NCBI RefSeq assembly: GCF_964340395.1
Contig: NC_135552.1
Location: 7,938,494-7,998,493 of the forward strand
DNA length: 60,000 bases
Source of the DNA: Glandiceps talaboti
Lineage: Eukaryota; Hemichordata; Enteropneusta; Spengelidae
Reading direction: 5' to 3'
Part shown: positions 1-10,984 of the stretch, one piece after another
How positions within the stretch are numbered: position 1 is the stretch's first letter
Layout of the letters: each line of letters begins with the position of its first letter
Translations under genes and position numbers: made by a program
Notes under the pieces: generated by a model
What the model saw: the letters and a program-made list of their open reading frames with translations, nothing else
Database searches by the model: none
Told to the model about the DNA's origin: nothing

Positions 1-125
<125 letters not shown>

Positions 126-222
126 AAGTCAGTGGTAAGATTTGTCCGTAGTACAGTGCTCGATACGTCTGCACGCAGAGCGGAGTATATGTTGAGGGTA
201 GAAGAAAATCAAGTCGGGTTTT

Positions 223-272
223 TCGTCTCTACAAGCCTGTTTCGTGAGTAAATCACTCGTCAGGAGATGTTG
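223..272 (-). ncRNA. Type I hammerhead ribozyme motif (left arm, minus strand)
   Basis: Exact mirror copy of the right-arm ribozyme, because the palindrome is perfect. On the minus strand the CTGACGA box lies at 263-257, stem II at 256-244, GAAA at 243-240, the short stem III at 240-231, predicted cleavage after 230, and stem I 226-229 with 264-267. A transcript across the whole palindrome in either direction would hold one ribozyme and its antisense. The long hairpin would then compete with ribozyme folding. Confidence 0.75.
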
Positions 273-280
273 ATGTACAT

Positions 281-330
281 CAACATCTCCTGACGAGTGA
301 TTTACTCACGAAACAGGCTTGTAGAGACGA
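281..330 (+). ncRNA. Type I hammerhead ribozyme motif (right arm)
   Basis: Read 5' to 3', all hammerhead elements occur in order. The stem I 3' strand is TCTC (286-289). The core box CTGACGA is 290-296. Stem II is GTGA (297-300), loop TTTAC (301-305) and TCAC (306-309). The core box GAAA is 310-313. Stem III is a 3-bp helix, ACA (313-315) with TGT (320-322), closed by loop GGCT (316-319). The predicted cleavage residue is A323, and the stem I 5' strand GAGA (324-327) pairs with TCTC. Beyond the four base pairs of stem I there is an A/C mismatch and then C284-G329, consistent with an internal loop. A very short stem III is the known form in Penelope-like elements and retrozymes. The function would be self-cleavage of the element RNA. 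Activity is inferred from sequence only. Confidence 0.8.
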
Positions 331-358
331 AAAACCCGACTTGATTTTCTTCTACCCT

Positions 359-470
<112 letters not shown>

Positions 471-563
471 CAAAGGTATAAGGTTATCTGGACATTTTTA
501 AATACAACTCCCTGAGTGATAAAATGATAAGTGCAGGGTAATCTCAAAGCCTTTATTTCATAT

Positions 564-690
564 ATGATGTGATGTGATGTGATGTGATGTGATGTGATAT
601 GTTGTGATGTGATGTGATATACTATAATATAATATAGTATGATATGATATGATATGATATGCTATGATATGATATGATATGATCTGATCT
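564..690. repeat. Pentanucleotide array (GATGT)n to (GATAT)n
   Basis: Tandem GATGT units grade into GATAT and related variants, ending with two GATCT units. It lies just upstream of the first coding exon of the aldo/keto reductase gene and so could be within its promoter or 5' UTR region. Confidence 0.9.
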
Positions 691-755
691 TCACACATTC
701 AATCTTGTTCATTCCTCACAGTAGATTGATATACTGAAGTAAGCTGACAAATAAA

Positions 756-3700
756 ATGGAGAAAATTACTTTACCAGGAACAGAACTGAATGTGTCCAGA
801 GTTTGTATTGGTTGTTGGCAGTTCAATGGAGGGCAATGTGACTTGACATGGCCAGCACAATCAGAGCAGGTATATATATATGTATAGCACATGGAAGGAT
901 AAGCCTTGAAACTTGTTGTGGTCTCACTATAATTGAAAGCTTATACCTTTGTGATTTGGGAGGTAGGCTTGAGGTAGTGAGGCACTGATAAGTCTCTGGG
1001 GGTAATGGAAATGTTTGGCTGGCCATTATTGAACTGTATAACAGCTACTATCAGGGGTTACCTATAGATCACTTGTCAAGCCCTCCATTTGACAAACCCA
1101 ATAAACTTGCCTTGCCCTCTAATATCTGTATCCCTGTTATTATCTCCATTTTTGCTTCTGTCCCAAAATGTGCTTCACATTTGCCAGTGCCACTATATCA
1201 TATAACAGTGTATCTTACCAATCCATCTTTGTTCTCACTCTGACATAATTGTTTTGTACATTAATTCACACAAGAATGTATATTCTTCAATGATTTATTG
1301 ACCGAAATATATTTCTAGATCAGCAAACGAACCTAATGTACTGTGATAATACTTCGTTTTCCAACTTTGTAATATAGAATATTAGTTAAAGAAAATAGTC
1401 TTATGTACAGTCTTCTATTCTACTTTATAATAGACATATGTCAAGTACATTTTATAAATCATTTATTTATTCAGTACATGTAATATATGGGGGGAGGGGG
1501 TGGGGGTTTGGGGGTGGGGGTGGGGGTGGGGGGTTATTAAAGGTACCAATACATAGTCTGGCAATAGCTGTTGATGTTTACAAGAGTTTCCAACATTTAA
1601 AGTGGCCATATGGATGAGAATTGGGGTATGTAATTTGGATTTTTAATTTATAAAACAATTTTATCACAGCTTCCTACTTGAAAATTCAACCAGAAACAAC
1701 GTATGCCAAGTCCTTGTTTGTAACTCAATAAATGGCAAAAGACTGGTAAGTGTGTAAAATGTTTGTTATTGTACGTACAATAACAAACTTTTTGACACAT
1801 TTTTTTTAGATTTTTGCAATGTATTGAGTTTCAAACACAGACTCTGTCTATGTTGTTTCACTTTGATTTTTCAAGTAGGAAGCCAAGATGATAAAATTGT
1901 TTTATAAATTAAAAATCCAAAATAAATACCCCAATTCTCATCCATATGGCCACTTTAAATGTTGTATACATGTAAAGAATAATAATAATAAAGAATTATA
2001 TATAAACTTGTCTTTTCTTCATGGTGTTTCTATGCAGACTTCCAGAGCTATTGTTGATAAAGCACTTGAACTAGGAGTGAATTTCTTTGACACAGCAGAG
2101 GTAAGGATATTTGGTGATTACAGTCTTATTCAGTTGGCCCTCAGACCACTACTAGAGGTTGGACCTTGTAAAACAGTAGATGACTCAAAGGACAAACTTG
2201 GTAAACAAAGTAAATAAAACAAACTAAGCTCTTTTCACAAGGAGATGTTAAATGTATTATAATCATATTTATATATGTTTTCCTATTTGTCATAAAGGTG
2301 TTACTTGAAGTTTGATCTTATGAACTATGTTGATGGGTGTACAAGTTAATGTACAATGTATATGCACTTTTAGAAATACAAGTCTGAAATCTTTTGCCAA
2401 ACACTCCAACACATTCCCAGTTAACAAATCAGTGGTCAACATGCACAATATTGGAATTGATTTCATGTCATCATAAAAATAAACTAAATTTATAAGAATC
2501 CAAAATGGCTGCTGAATTCTGTGTTTTATTAACAGATTGTCTATTTACTTGAAAAAGATAATCACCAACAAATTTCCTTTTATTATTTCAGAAAATACCA
2601 GGAACAAAAAACTATAGTTTCGAGATATTTGAGTAACTTTGATTTTTAGGCAAATCCATGGTTACTGACAAACACTCTTTTTTAAAAATGAAATCCTTAT
2701 ATTGGCATCGCAAACAATACTATTTATTTTCAATGCCCTTTAAAAGTGGGAAGAAATACAAAGGCATTGTTGAAATAACCCCGATGAACAGTTTGTGGTG
2801 TGCAGTGAAAACTTGACCCAAATAGTAAAATCACTTCTTCTTTTTAATTTCAGGGATATGGGGATCATATGTCCGAGAAAGTACTAGGAAAATGTCTTGG
2901 AAATAGAAGGAAAGATGTCGTCATAGGAACCAAATTTGGCAAATATAGAGACGGCAAGCAAGTTGAGTACACAGCTGAAGACATTGATAAGGTATGAGTT
3001 ATAAAAAATGACACAAATAAAATGAAACACTTTTAGATACAATGAATTAATGTTGTATTTTGTGCACAAAAATTTCAGTGGAAAGATAATTCTCATATTT
3101 TAGTTCCTCTTTACTTTGGCAGAAAACAAATTCTGACTATCGTGTGCTAATTATGACTACATGATGATGTGAGTAAATGTATTGATTTGAAATAAATGTA
3201 TCTGTCAAATGGATTCCATTTTCACATTGATTTATCTTGGTTAACTTAATTTTGTATATTAAAGTTTAGTGTCAAAATAGATGTTAATTTCACAGTGAAT
3301 TCTCAGGAAATATTATATTTATTGTATATTATTTTTAAAAAAATTATATTTACTGTCGTACTAAAAGTTTTCCTTTGACTGATGTTACATACTTTAAACA
3401 CTAGAATCTTTCAAAGATTCATTTTTAACATATAACATTTTTAAATTCTTTGATATTACTTATTTTAAACTCTCTATAGTGTTGTAATATTTAATTCTGC
3501 ACATACTATTTTTCCGTCTGTTATTCTGCAGGCCCTGACAGCAAGTCTTCAGGCACTACAGACAGACTACATTGATTTGTATCAGGTACGTTGTACATAT
3601 TATGTTTTATAAAAATACACAACCATTATTCTAATACAGGTAGCAGCTGTAATCAACTCAGTAATCATTTAATGGGTGTCTGAATTCTATTGGATAGTTT

Positions 3701-6700
3701 AAGTATAAGAAAGAAAGAAACAAACTAGTTTGGTTGTATGGAATATCTGCACCCTAATCTAACTTTATGTGACCTACAGTGTGAGCACTTCAGTGGAGGT
3801 AGACTGACCTTTGACATTGCGTAAACAAACACATTATTGTGCCAGGGGTGTGTTTTTCTTTGCCTTGTGACGTCCCTTATACATACTTTGTATACAAGCA
3901 CACAATCTGTTCTGTTGTTGGATGAACTACCAGGCTTTCCCATTGTCCGTATTCTTACAAATTTGAAAAGAGCATTTGCATGAGGTTGTCAGGCAGTTTA
4001 GCTCCCTCTTATCATAATACTTTTGGGGCTATAATAGTGTCTTTAATTATGTATTTCAAGCATGTCTCACCCATGTAAAGTCCATTATTGTGTAAGTGTT
4101 AATGACTGATTCTTGCCATTTTTACACTGTTTGATAAAAACTGATGAAAGTCATGTAGGAATTAAGTTGGTTTCAGAATTTGTGCATACATATATGTATT
4201 TCTAATAATTCATAGTTGATTACAATATATCACTCTACAGTACCCAATACTATGATTATGATTGTAGTACTTACAGGGTTTATAGCTTGATTCATTCTCT
4301 TACAGTGTATTTTTAAGGGTGTTAAGTCATAGATAAACTCTACTTTTTATAATTTCCAATGATGTTTTATGGGGTGTATGTGTGTGGTTGGGGGGGGGGG
4401 GGGCGGTTATCACAGAAAGACGTGTGTTGTATGAAAATTCCCTAATCATAGGATCGATAACATGAAATGTCTTCATTCTTTAGAAATACTTTCACAGCAT
4501 CAGAATAAAGGTAACTGACCAAATGATTGTGACTGATCCTAATAACAATAGATCTGGGGTTTTTTTTATTATACAATGGATCATGTCTTGAACTTGGGCC
4601 TTGATGTGTCACATCCCATCTGAAACCTCCCTCCTGCCTGGGGTGTTAAAACAGGGTTCCCACCAAAACTAAAGTATATTGAGGTATGAAAATCAACTAT
4701 GCAAGTTTAATACCCCCTCCCCCTTGTTACCATTGTTCCCAAACCTTAACAAAAAAAACTACCTTTGGGAAATGTGGGTTGGTTTTTAAAAGACCAGTTT
4801 CAATACAGTCTTTGGTGTAATAACATACAACAACTACTTGGGATGTACCATTCAGACTTGCCTGGACCTGGATGTTTGTAGATTCTCATTTGTTGCATAC
4901 TGACCTTTTTTATTCAACTTTAAACCAAAATTGGATCAGAGTGAAAATAAATACTGGTAGTCATTTCTGCATAACTGTTTCACAATTCTAGTACTAGTTT
5001 AGTTATGAATGAGGAACATGTCGACAAATGTAAACGCAATTTGCTCACATGCTGTGTGTCACACTTTTATGTTGTAGAACCTAGAACAGAGAGGAAAAAT
5101 GGTAAAATTTTAAGTTTCTTTCAAATCAAACCAATTTGTGGATCGGAATCCATTAATAATGATATGCATAGACATTAAAGGAAAAAAGAATTAATTATCA
5201 AATTTAAGTCCTCGTTTTTAGTTTTACTATATAATTTTAAATCATGTTAGATTATTCATTTGGTTTACACAGATGAAAGACACTGAATACATGAAATATT
5301 TTAAGCCAATTTTTCACTGAAAACGTTATTTGTTATTAAAGTTGAAATAACCGTAAAGCAAGAAAACGTTTTTCACTAATTATTGTTAGTTTTTTTCTGG
5401 AAACCTAAACCTGCGTTCATGTATTGGCTGTATATATGTGTATGGCTGTTGCTGCCTTCATTTATCTTATTATTCATAAAGGAGAATGCCATATCTGAGC
5501 CAACACTAAAACTATAAAGCCCTCAATCTTTTGAAATTTTAGAGATTTATGATCATGTTGTCAGGAGGTGAGAAAGGTCGCTGTCCCCAAGAAAATGACC
5601 TCATCTATATCTAGACTAGCAGCTGTGAACTCTGTACAGTCTTTACTTGTGCAGGCTGTGTGTAGTGTTAGATGACAAAAGTCAACACATTGTGACAAGT
5701 AGGTACTCCAGAAAGTGGGCTGCTAAGTATTTGCTAAGTGTCTCTATGTCAATATTCAGTAGCTGGCATTTACTATTGACTGATGAAGAGATTCACCTCT
5801 CTTTCTTTATCTTCAAAAGGTTTCAGTCTGGAATGAAAATATTAGTTCTGAGCTAGCCTTTCTCTTGTTACTTTAAAGGTTTCTCTAACATTAATGCGTC
5901 ATTTCCTTATTATGCTGCATTCAGATTAAAGAGAATATTTTAATTCATAACTTTTCAAAACTGATTTGCATATTTTAAAAGGTTTAATTTTCTATATTTC
6001 ATATGTACTTTGATATAAAAAAAAAACAATTCAATTTTAGAATAGACTAAATCATACATTCTGTTATGTTATGGAAATGTTATACTTTCACTCTGTATCA
6101 AAGCAATTAACACATAGTACTGTAGATTATTATTATGTAGATTTTAATGCCCACATTTTAAATATTTGCCAGTTAATTCATTTGATGGGGGGTAGGTGGG
6201 GGTGGGGGGTGGGGTGGACTCAATTTGTGTCCAGTCTGTTGACACCTATGACCCAGAATGTTTACATCTTAATATACACTGTAAATACTATCACCCAATT
6301 TGCTTGGTACTCAAAATATTAGTTTAAAGTTTAAAAATATTTCTAAAATATAATGAATTGAGAGGACTGTTGTTGTCTTTTACAACTGCTGACATCAGAC
6401 CATGGATGAACGGAACCCTTTACAAACAGGGATAGTAATCACATGAATTGGATTAATAACACTTGTCTCAGCATGTTGGAACATCAGAGACTTGTATTAC
6501 ATACCATGGTTTGATAAGAACAGTTTTATGGCCTCTTTAGATATACATGAAATACCAGAGGAACTGTCAATTGTTTGTGAATGTGAACTATTATGTAAAA
6601 TAGCCATAAAACTGTTGTTATCAAATGATGGAATGCAATACAAGTCTCTGTACTTCCAACATGCTGTGCCAAGTGTTATTAATCCAATTCAGTTGTTTAC

Positions 6701-9525
6701 TTTCCCTGTTTGTAACAAGTTCCATTCACCCATGGTCTGATGTTGGCAGTTGTAACTCTATTTAGCATAATGGCCTATTGAACTATTGAAATATTTTTAT
6801 TAGACATAATTTCCCTTAGCTTATTTTCTACTGGGAGGGTTATTAAAAGTTGACTATATTATTAAAAAATTCTCTTCTTTAACCATAATCCTGTTAGTTT
6901 TATCAAAATGGGATAACACCAAATAAAACTCATTCATAATTGATGATTCGTTTTGTGGATTTTATGTTTTAATGTAGATTTTCAGATATTTTGTTTCTGC
7001 ATTATATTTTGGCCTATACTAGTATCTCATTTCATATCATTTGGCATTGTGAATCACTGAATGGTAATTTCTCTGATCCAATCATTGAATGCGATGACTC
7101 TGTGTCATATTTCAAAGCAGTTATTTTAGTCACAATCACTACCAGTACTTGTGATATTGGGATGACCGTTTGATTTTCCTAGCAGTGCTATATATAAATT
7201 TAGTCCATTTTGTTGTGTGGATCTATGGAATGGTTTTCACTTTATTCCATGGTTTGTAAACACAAATATTTAATCATATTGTTGGATGTGCTTTCTATTT
7301 TAGGAAATATTAAAAGATATATTTCCTTCTTTATATAATATTACTTTAATAGTAAATGTAACTTCTGTGTGAACATAAAGTAATCCATCGATATGCCATG
7401 TATATTTTGGTTAATTCTCCCCCCCCCCCCCACCTCCCCACCCTGAGTATGACTTACTGTACCCATTTTGGCCACTCATTTCAGAAAAAAAAATGATTTT
7501 ATTATTAACAGGCACACTGGATGGTAAATTGTAAAAATGTCAAGGAAACTGTAACAGAATTAAAAAGACAACAAGCAAAGGGAAGGATACGGGCATATGG
7601 AGTCTGTAATTTTGGACCAAAAGATATCACAGATGTATATGATAATGAGGGCAGTATATGTACTAATCAGGTATGTCAATGGACCTTTTGTGTGTTTGGG
7701 GTGTACGTCTGGTACACCAAGGGTGCACCCAAGCACTGGAAATTTTGGTAAGGGTTTCAGCTGTATGGTGCCCTCTAGAGGTGTTGGTATCTAATGATGT
7801 AAAGTAGTGATGTAAATTTGATACTTGAGATGATATATTAGTGACAAATGAAATTGAACTGTTCAAAAGAGTTGTATTGCATAGCAGCTAGTGCTGCAGA
7901 GTTCACACACTACTTCATTTTCATAAGGGATAAGGGTGTGTGTGTATGTATGTATGTGTGTATGTATGTGTGTGTGTGTGTGTGTTAATTTTTGTACATA
8001 CATATATATATATACACACACATTGACATTTTGATCCATCAATTTGTTTTAAGTCTATATGTTTTTATTTTATAACAGTATTATAACAATTTTACATCAT
8101 ATTAAGTTCAGAAAAAGTCACAGTGAAACCATGGACTTTGTGCACATTTTTTTTTTAAAGATATTTATGATTGTTAATTGTCATACACCTTTCTTGCAAT
8201 TTCCTTACAAGATATTACTAATGTCACATATGTTAACAATATCAACAATGTTTGGTATTCATATAGGTACCGTATAATTTACTATGGAGGGCCATAGAAT
8301 ATGAAATAATTCCAGAGTGTTTAAAGAGGAACATTGGTGTGTTGGCGTATTCTCCACTCCAACAAGGCTTATTATGTGGTCAGTTTACAAAACCTGAAGA
8401 CGTACCTGAAGGGCGTCGCCGCACACGGCACTTCAGTAAAGACAGTACAAAACATAGTAGACATGGACAGAAAGGTGCAGAAGCAGAAACATTTAAAGTA
8501 AGTTGATATTTCACTTGTTAGTTTTTTGTGGTATGTTAGTATTGTATTTGTGGAATCATGATGGTTGAATGATTAGAGTGGCTGGCTTGGAATCTGCAGG
8601 TTGCAAGTCTGAGCTTTGGTGCTGGCATTTCAGTGTTTACTCTGAATTTCAAAAGTCCTTGGACAAGATTTGAGCCATGATTGTGTCCCAGTCAACCCAG
8701 CTGTATAATTGGGAACCTGGTAGGATAGTGGTCACAATGTGAATAGAAGATGCAATGGATTGCTTGCCCCCTGGAAGTTGTGGAAATATTGAGGGTCGTT
8801 GTGCCATTATAGGGCCATACCAGGGGTAATAATTGTAAAGCACTGCGAGTATACGTATTGGAAAGCATTGCATAAAATCCAACATTAGTAAATTACTACT
8901 TGATTCAACCCACTACAACGATGTGAATTTAAGTTAGTCACTTTTATAGCGTGATTATACTTGAAATGAAAGTCATCAGATTTCCTTTTAAGGAAACTGA
9001 TAAATAGATGAGGACATAGAATTATTTTAGGCTATTTTATAATAAGCAAACATACCTTACCATTGTAAATGAATCAAACAGGTTTAATTTATTCATAAAT
9101 TAATTTGCTCAAATCGGTTTAAGTAACTTTACAATTAATTACTTGCTTATGCATTTTCAAATAAATGCACATTTCCTACTATCAGTATATTGGTTGTAAT
9201 ATATCAAACACCAAAATGTGATTTACCAATGAATGAATAATATTTGCTGTCATTCTTCCCATCTCAGACAATTGACAGCATCAGAGACATCTGTAAAGAT
9301 GCCAGCGTTTCCATGCCAGCAGCATCGTTGTCGTGGCTACTAGCACAACAGGGCATCTCAGCCGTCATAGTTGGTGCAAGGTCTCCAGAGCAGGTAGAAG
9401 ACAACTGTAAAATAGTACAACTATCGACAGACACAGTCATGAAATTAGATGAATGTACGGAAGATTTGAAAGATGTCTTCGGTAGTAATCCTGATATGTG
9501 GTCACCTGTGTCCAGGTACCATTGA
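756..9525 (+). CDS. Aldo/keto reductase family protein, seven exons, 338 aa
   Basis: NADPH-dependent oxidoreductase of the (beta/alpha)8-barrel aldo/keto reductase superfamily, expected in the cytosol, reducing carbonyl substrates. Coding exons: 756-869, 2038-2100, 2854-2991, 3532-3585, 7512-7670, 8267-8497 and 9268-9525 (with TGA stop). Every intron is GT-AG and in phase 0, and the exons join into one frame of 338 aa, about the usual family length. The full catalytic tetrad is visible: Asp56 in FFDTAE, Tyr61 in GYGDHMSE (on either side of the exon 2/3 junction), Lys86 in GTKFG and His125 in AHW. The C-terminal cofactor signature is VGARSPEQVEDN (288-299), with Arg291, Gln295 and Asn299 in the expected places. 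The start is the first Met, followed by a typical beta-hairpin start (LPGTELNVSRVCIGCWQF). The region after His125 looks a few residues shorter than usual, so a tiny exon between 3585 and 7512 could be missing. The exact substrate cannot be named. Confidence 0.9.
1488..1533. repeat. G-rich tract (GGGGGT-type)
   Basis: Runs of four to six G separated by T in intron 1 of the aldo/keto reductase gene. It could form a G-quadruplex on the plus strand. Similar short G or C runs in the same gene occur at 4389-4404, 6186-6216 and 7418-7442. Confidence 0.8.
1591..1964. mobile_element. Foldback/MITE element, AAAGTGGCC family, copy 1
   Basis: About 374 bp in intron 1 of the aldo/keto reductase gene, with long terminal inverted repeats. 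The left end CAACATTTAAAGTGGCC is mirrored by GGCCACTTTAAATGTTG at the right end. The inverted similarity continues inward through the ATATGGATGAGAATTGGGGTA segment, the TTTTATAAATTAAAAATCC segment and the CCTACTTGAAAA segment, and meets at a central palindrome around 1766-1789 (GTTATTGTACGTACAATAAC). A second diverged copy is at 14168-14500. There is no coding capacity, so it is non-autonomous. TTAA lies at both termini, which might be the target duplication, but the inverted repeat extends through it, so this is unsettled. Confidence 0.85.
2494..2610 (+). repeat. Dispersed repeat, AATCCAAAATGGCTGC family, copy A
   Basis: Lies in intron 2 of the aldo/keto reductase gene. It begins AGAATCCAAAATGGCTGCTG and ends with ACCAGGAACAA. 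The same order of landmarks (GAATCCAAnATGGCTGCC, then TTTnCTTGAAAAnGATAAT, then CCAGGAACAAG) is found at 57641-57780 and, inverted, at 31985-32140. This points to an interspersed repeat family of unknown type. Confidence 0.6.
3586..6380. other. Intron 4 of the aldo/keto reductase gene, left part
   Basis: No supported gene or RNA in this 2.8-kb stretch. It is mostly unique AT-rich intronic DNA with a G11-type run near 4390 and a G-rich run at 6186-6216. Confidence 0.6.
6381..6754. mobile_element. Long foldback element in intron 4
   Basis: About 374 bp, nearly symmetrical. Left arm landmarks ACAACTGC, ACATCAGACCATGG, GAACGGAACCC, TTACAAACAGGGA, AGCATGTTGGA, AGAGACTTGTATT and AACAGTTTTATGGC recur inverted in the right arm (GCAGTTGT, CCATGGTCTGATGT, and so on) with scattered mismatches. 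The arms are about 150-160 bp, with a loop of roughly 50-60 bp around 6537-6595. An open frame of 82 codons inside it has no recognisable features. Probably a non-autonomous DNA transposon or a foldback element; no other copy was seen in the window. Confidence 0.85.
7935..8023. repeat. TG/TATG and TA compound microsatellite
   Basis: GTGT and GTAT units followed by a short TA run and CA, inside intron 5 of the aldo/keto reductase gene. Confidence 0.85.
8555..8885 (+). mobile_element. tRNA-derived SINE in intron 6
   Basis: The head carries a box A-like TGGTTGAATGATTAGAG (8562-8578) and, about 20 bp on, a box B-like GGTTGCAAGTC (8599-8609), the layout of an RNA polymerase III promoter of tRNA origin. 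The body contains the block AAGTCCTTGGACAAGATTT and then CCCAGCTGTATAATTGGGAA and ACCTGG, which resembles central domains shared by many invertebrate SINEs. It ends near GTAAAGCACTGCGAGTA (from 8835). It is old and diverged, with no clear target duplication. It is inserted sense within the host gene intron. Confidence 0.65.
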
Positions 9526-10677
9526 GGTGAAAGTCGTAGTTTCTTATTTGTTAATGAGAACAAGCTATGGTTGCCCCTGGATACCATTGAGGCGATGAAG
9601 CTAGTACAAATGTTGGTTGCCCATAGACACTGTTAGGACAGTGATTTGGTGCTATATCAGTTCTAGTAAGTTCACTTTTTAACAGACAAGTGTGTAACAC
9701 TTATGTTAAATTGTTTTAGTGGTGATTGGGCAACAGTGACGTTAAAAGACTTTTTAAAAAGTCAATCCTTTCTATAAATTGCACCCTCTATGAACTAAAC
9801 ATAGCAGAGCTGTGATAGTAACATTGATTGATGTGTAAAACGGTGACTTACTCAAAAAGACAACATTGTCATTTGTTTAGTGAAATTGAAATGTTTGTGA
9901 CCCATTATATACCAACTATGTAGAGGGGGCTGTTAACATGAGTGTACATGTAATTATGCTGTAGTATGATTTGAAGGTGCAATTTTTTGAAATGATCAAT
10001 AGTCAGGGCTTGACAGTGAAATGAGACAAACAAGGGTATTTTAAGTTTAATGAATTGTTATGCAATGCCTGCAAAGATAAATTAAAATTAGATATTTGCA
10101 TTATGTACCAGAATATTGCTATACATACTCTCTCCCTACCTTCAGCTTAATGATTGTGAACGACCTTTCATGTACATGCACACACAACAATATGTACAGA
10201 AAGTGAAGGTAAAACGTTGATATTGGATGAATGACTTGCCAGGTGAAAAAAGCAATTATATAGAAATGCAACTTCAGATTAAAAATTTTGTAAATTTTAT
10301 TTATCTTATTCCATCATTCACAGCACAGTTTGGTTTTATTTGTTGTGATTACAACTTAGCTTAAGTAGTGTCAAAGACTGCAAATGTCTAGATAAGAAAC
10401 CACTCCCTTTGTCGTTCCAAGACAAAACTGGTGTAGAATACCCAAGGCATTGCTTCATAACCTTATAAAGATTTATACTGTAAGCCTTTTTTCACCAAAA
10501 GTATATTTTTAAAGCAGCATATTTAAAATTAGAAGTATAATCTGAGTGAATATTTTTATTAAAGATGAAATGTAAAATATACAAACAATGCAGATGTAAA
10601 AGGTATTATGCGATGCACAAGCCAGGTTTAACAAAAAAATATGGAATATATACTCGGGTTGTTCTACATAACGACGA

Positions 10678-10760
10678 TGTGCGTCTGTGTCACCAACAAC
10701 GTGTGTCTATGTCACCAACAATGTGTGTCTATGTCACCAACAATGTGTGTCTATGTCACT
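10678..10760. repeat. 22-bp minisatellite, about 3.5 copies
   Basis: The unit GTGTGTCTATGTCACCAACA plus AT recurs with CACCAACA starting at 10691, 10713 and 10735, a constant period of 22 bp. The last unit is partial, ending in GTCACTGG. Two overlapping open frames here are products of the repeat. Confidence 0.85.
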
Positions 10761-10874
10761 GGTTCTGCTGCGTTTCAAATAGAAGTCAAAATGTTCAAAA
10801 TTGCTATTACTTTTGCCAATTTTTTAAAAAATATTACTGTTGATGGTATAATTATGTTATTTACACAATGTTTT

Positions 10875-10984
10875 TCTTCATTTAGCTGGAAAATACTTGT
10901 GACCTAATGGTTGTCACTACGAGTCGCTAGACAAGTAGTGATAAAGACCCCTTAGGTCATAAGTATTTTCATGCTGAATGAAGA
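10875..10984. mobile_element. Small foldback (MITE-like) element, 110 bp
   Basis: The left arm starts TCTTCATTTAGCTGGAAAAT and reads on through ACTTGTGACCTAA to TCACTAC. The right arm is its imperfect inverse, GTAGTGATAAAGAC then TTAGGTCATAAGTATTTTC and GCTGAATGAAGA. The loop is only about 15 bp (around 10922-10936). No internal coding. It would fold into a hairpin of about 47 bp if transcribed. Confidence 0.8.

Noticed and set aside
1888-2217. 109-codon open frame overlapping exon 2 of the reductase
   Set aside because: It starts inside a foldback element and runs through the donor site; only 2038-2100 is coding, in this same frame, as exon 2.
5780-5830. Another possible hammerhead core (CTGATGA near 5780)
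   Set aside because: No GAAA box after a stem II in the right place and no stem I/III pairing.
6492-6740. 82-codon open frame within the foldback element at 6381-6754
   Set aside because: The frame spans both arms of the inverted repeat; no protein features.
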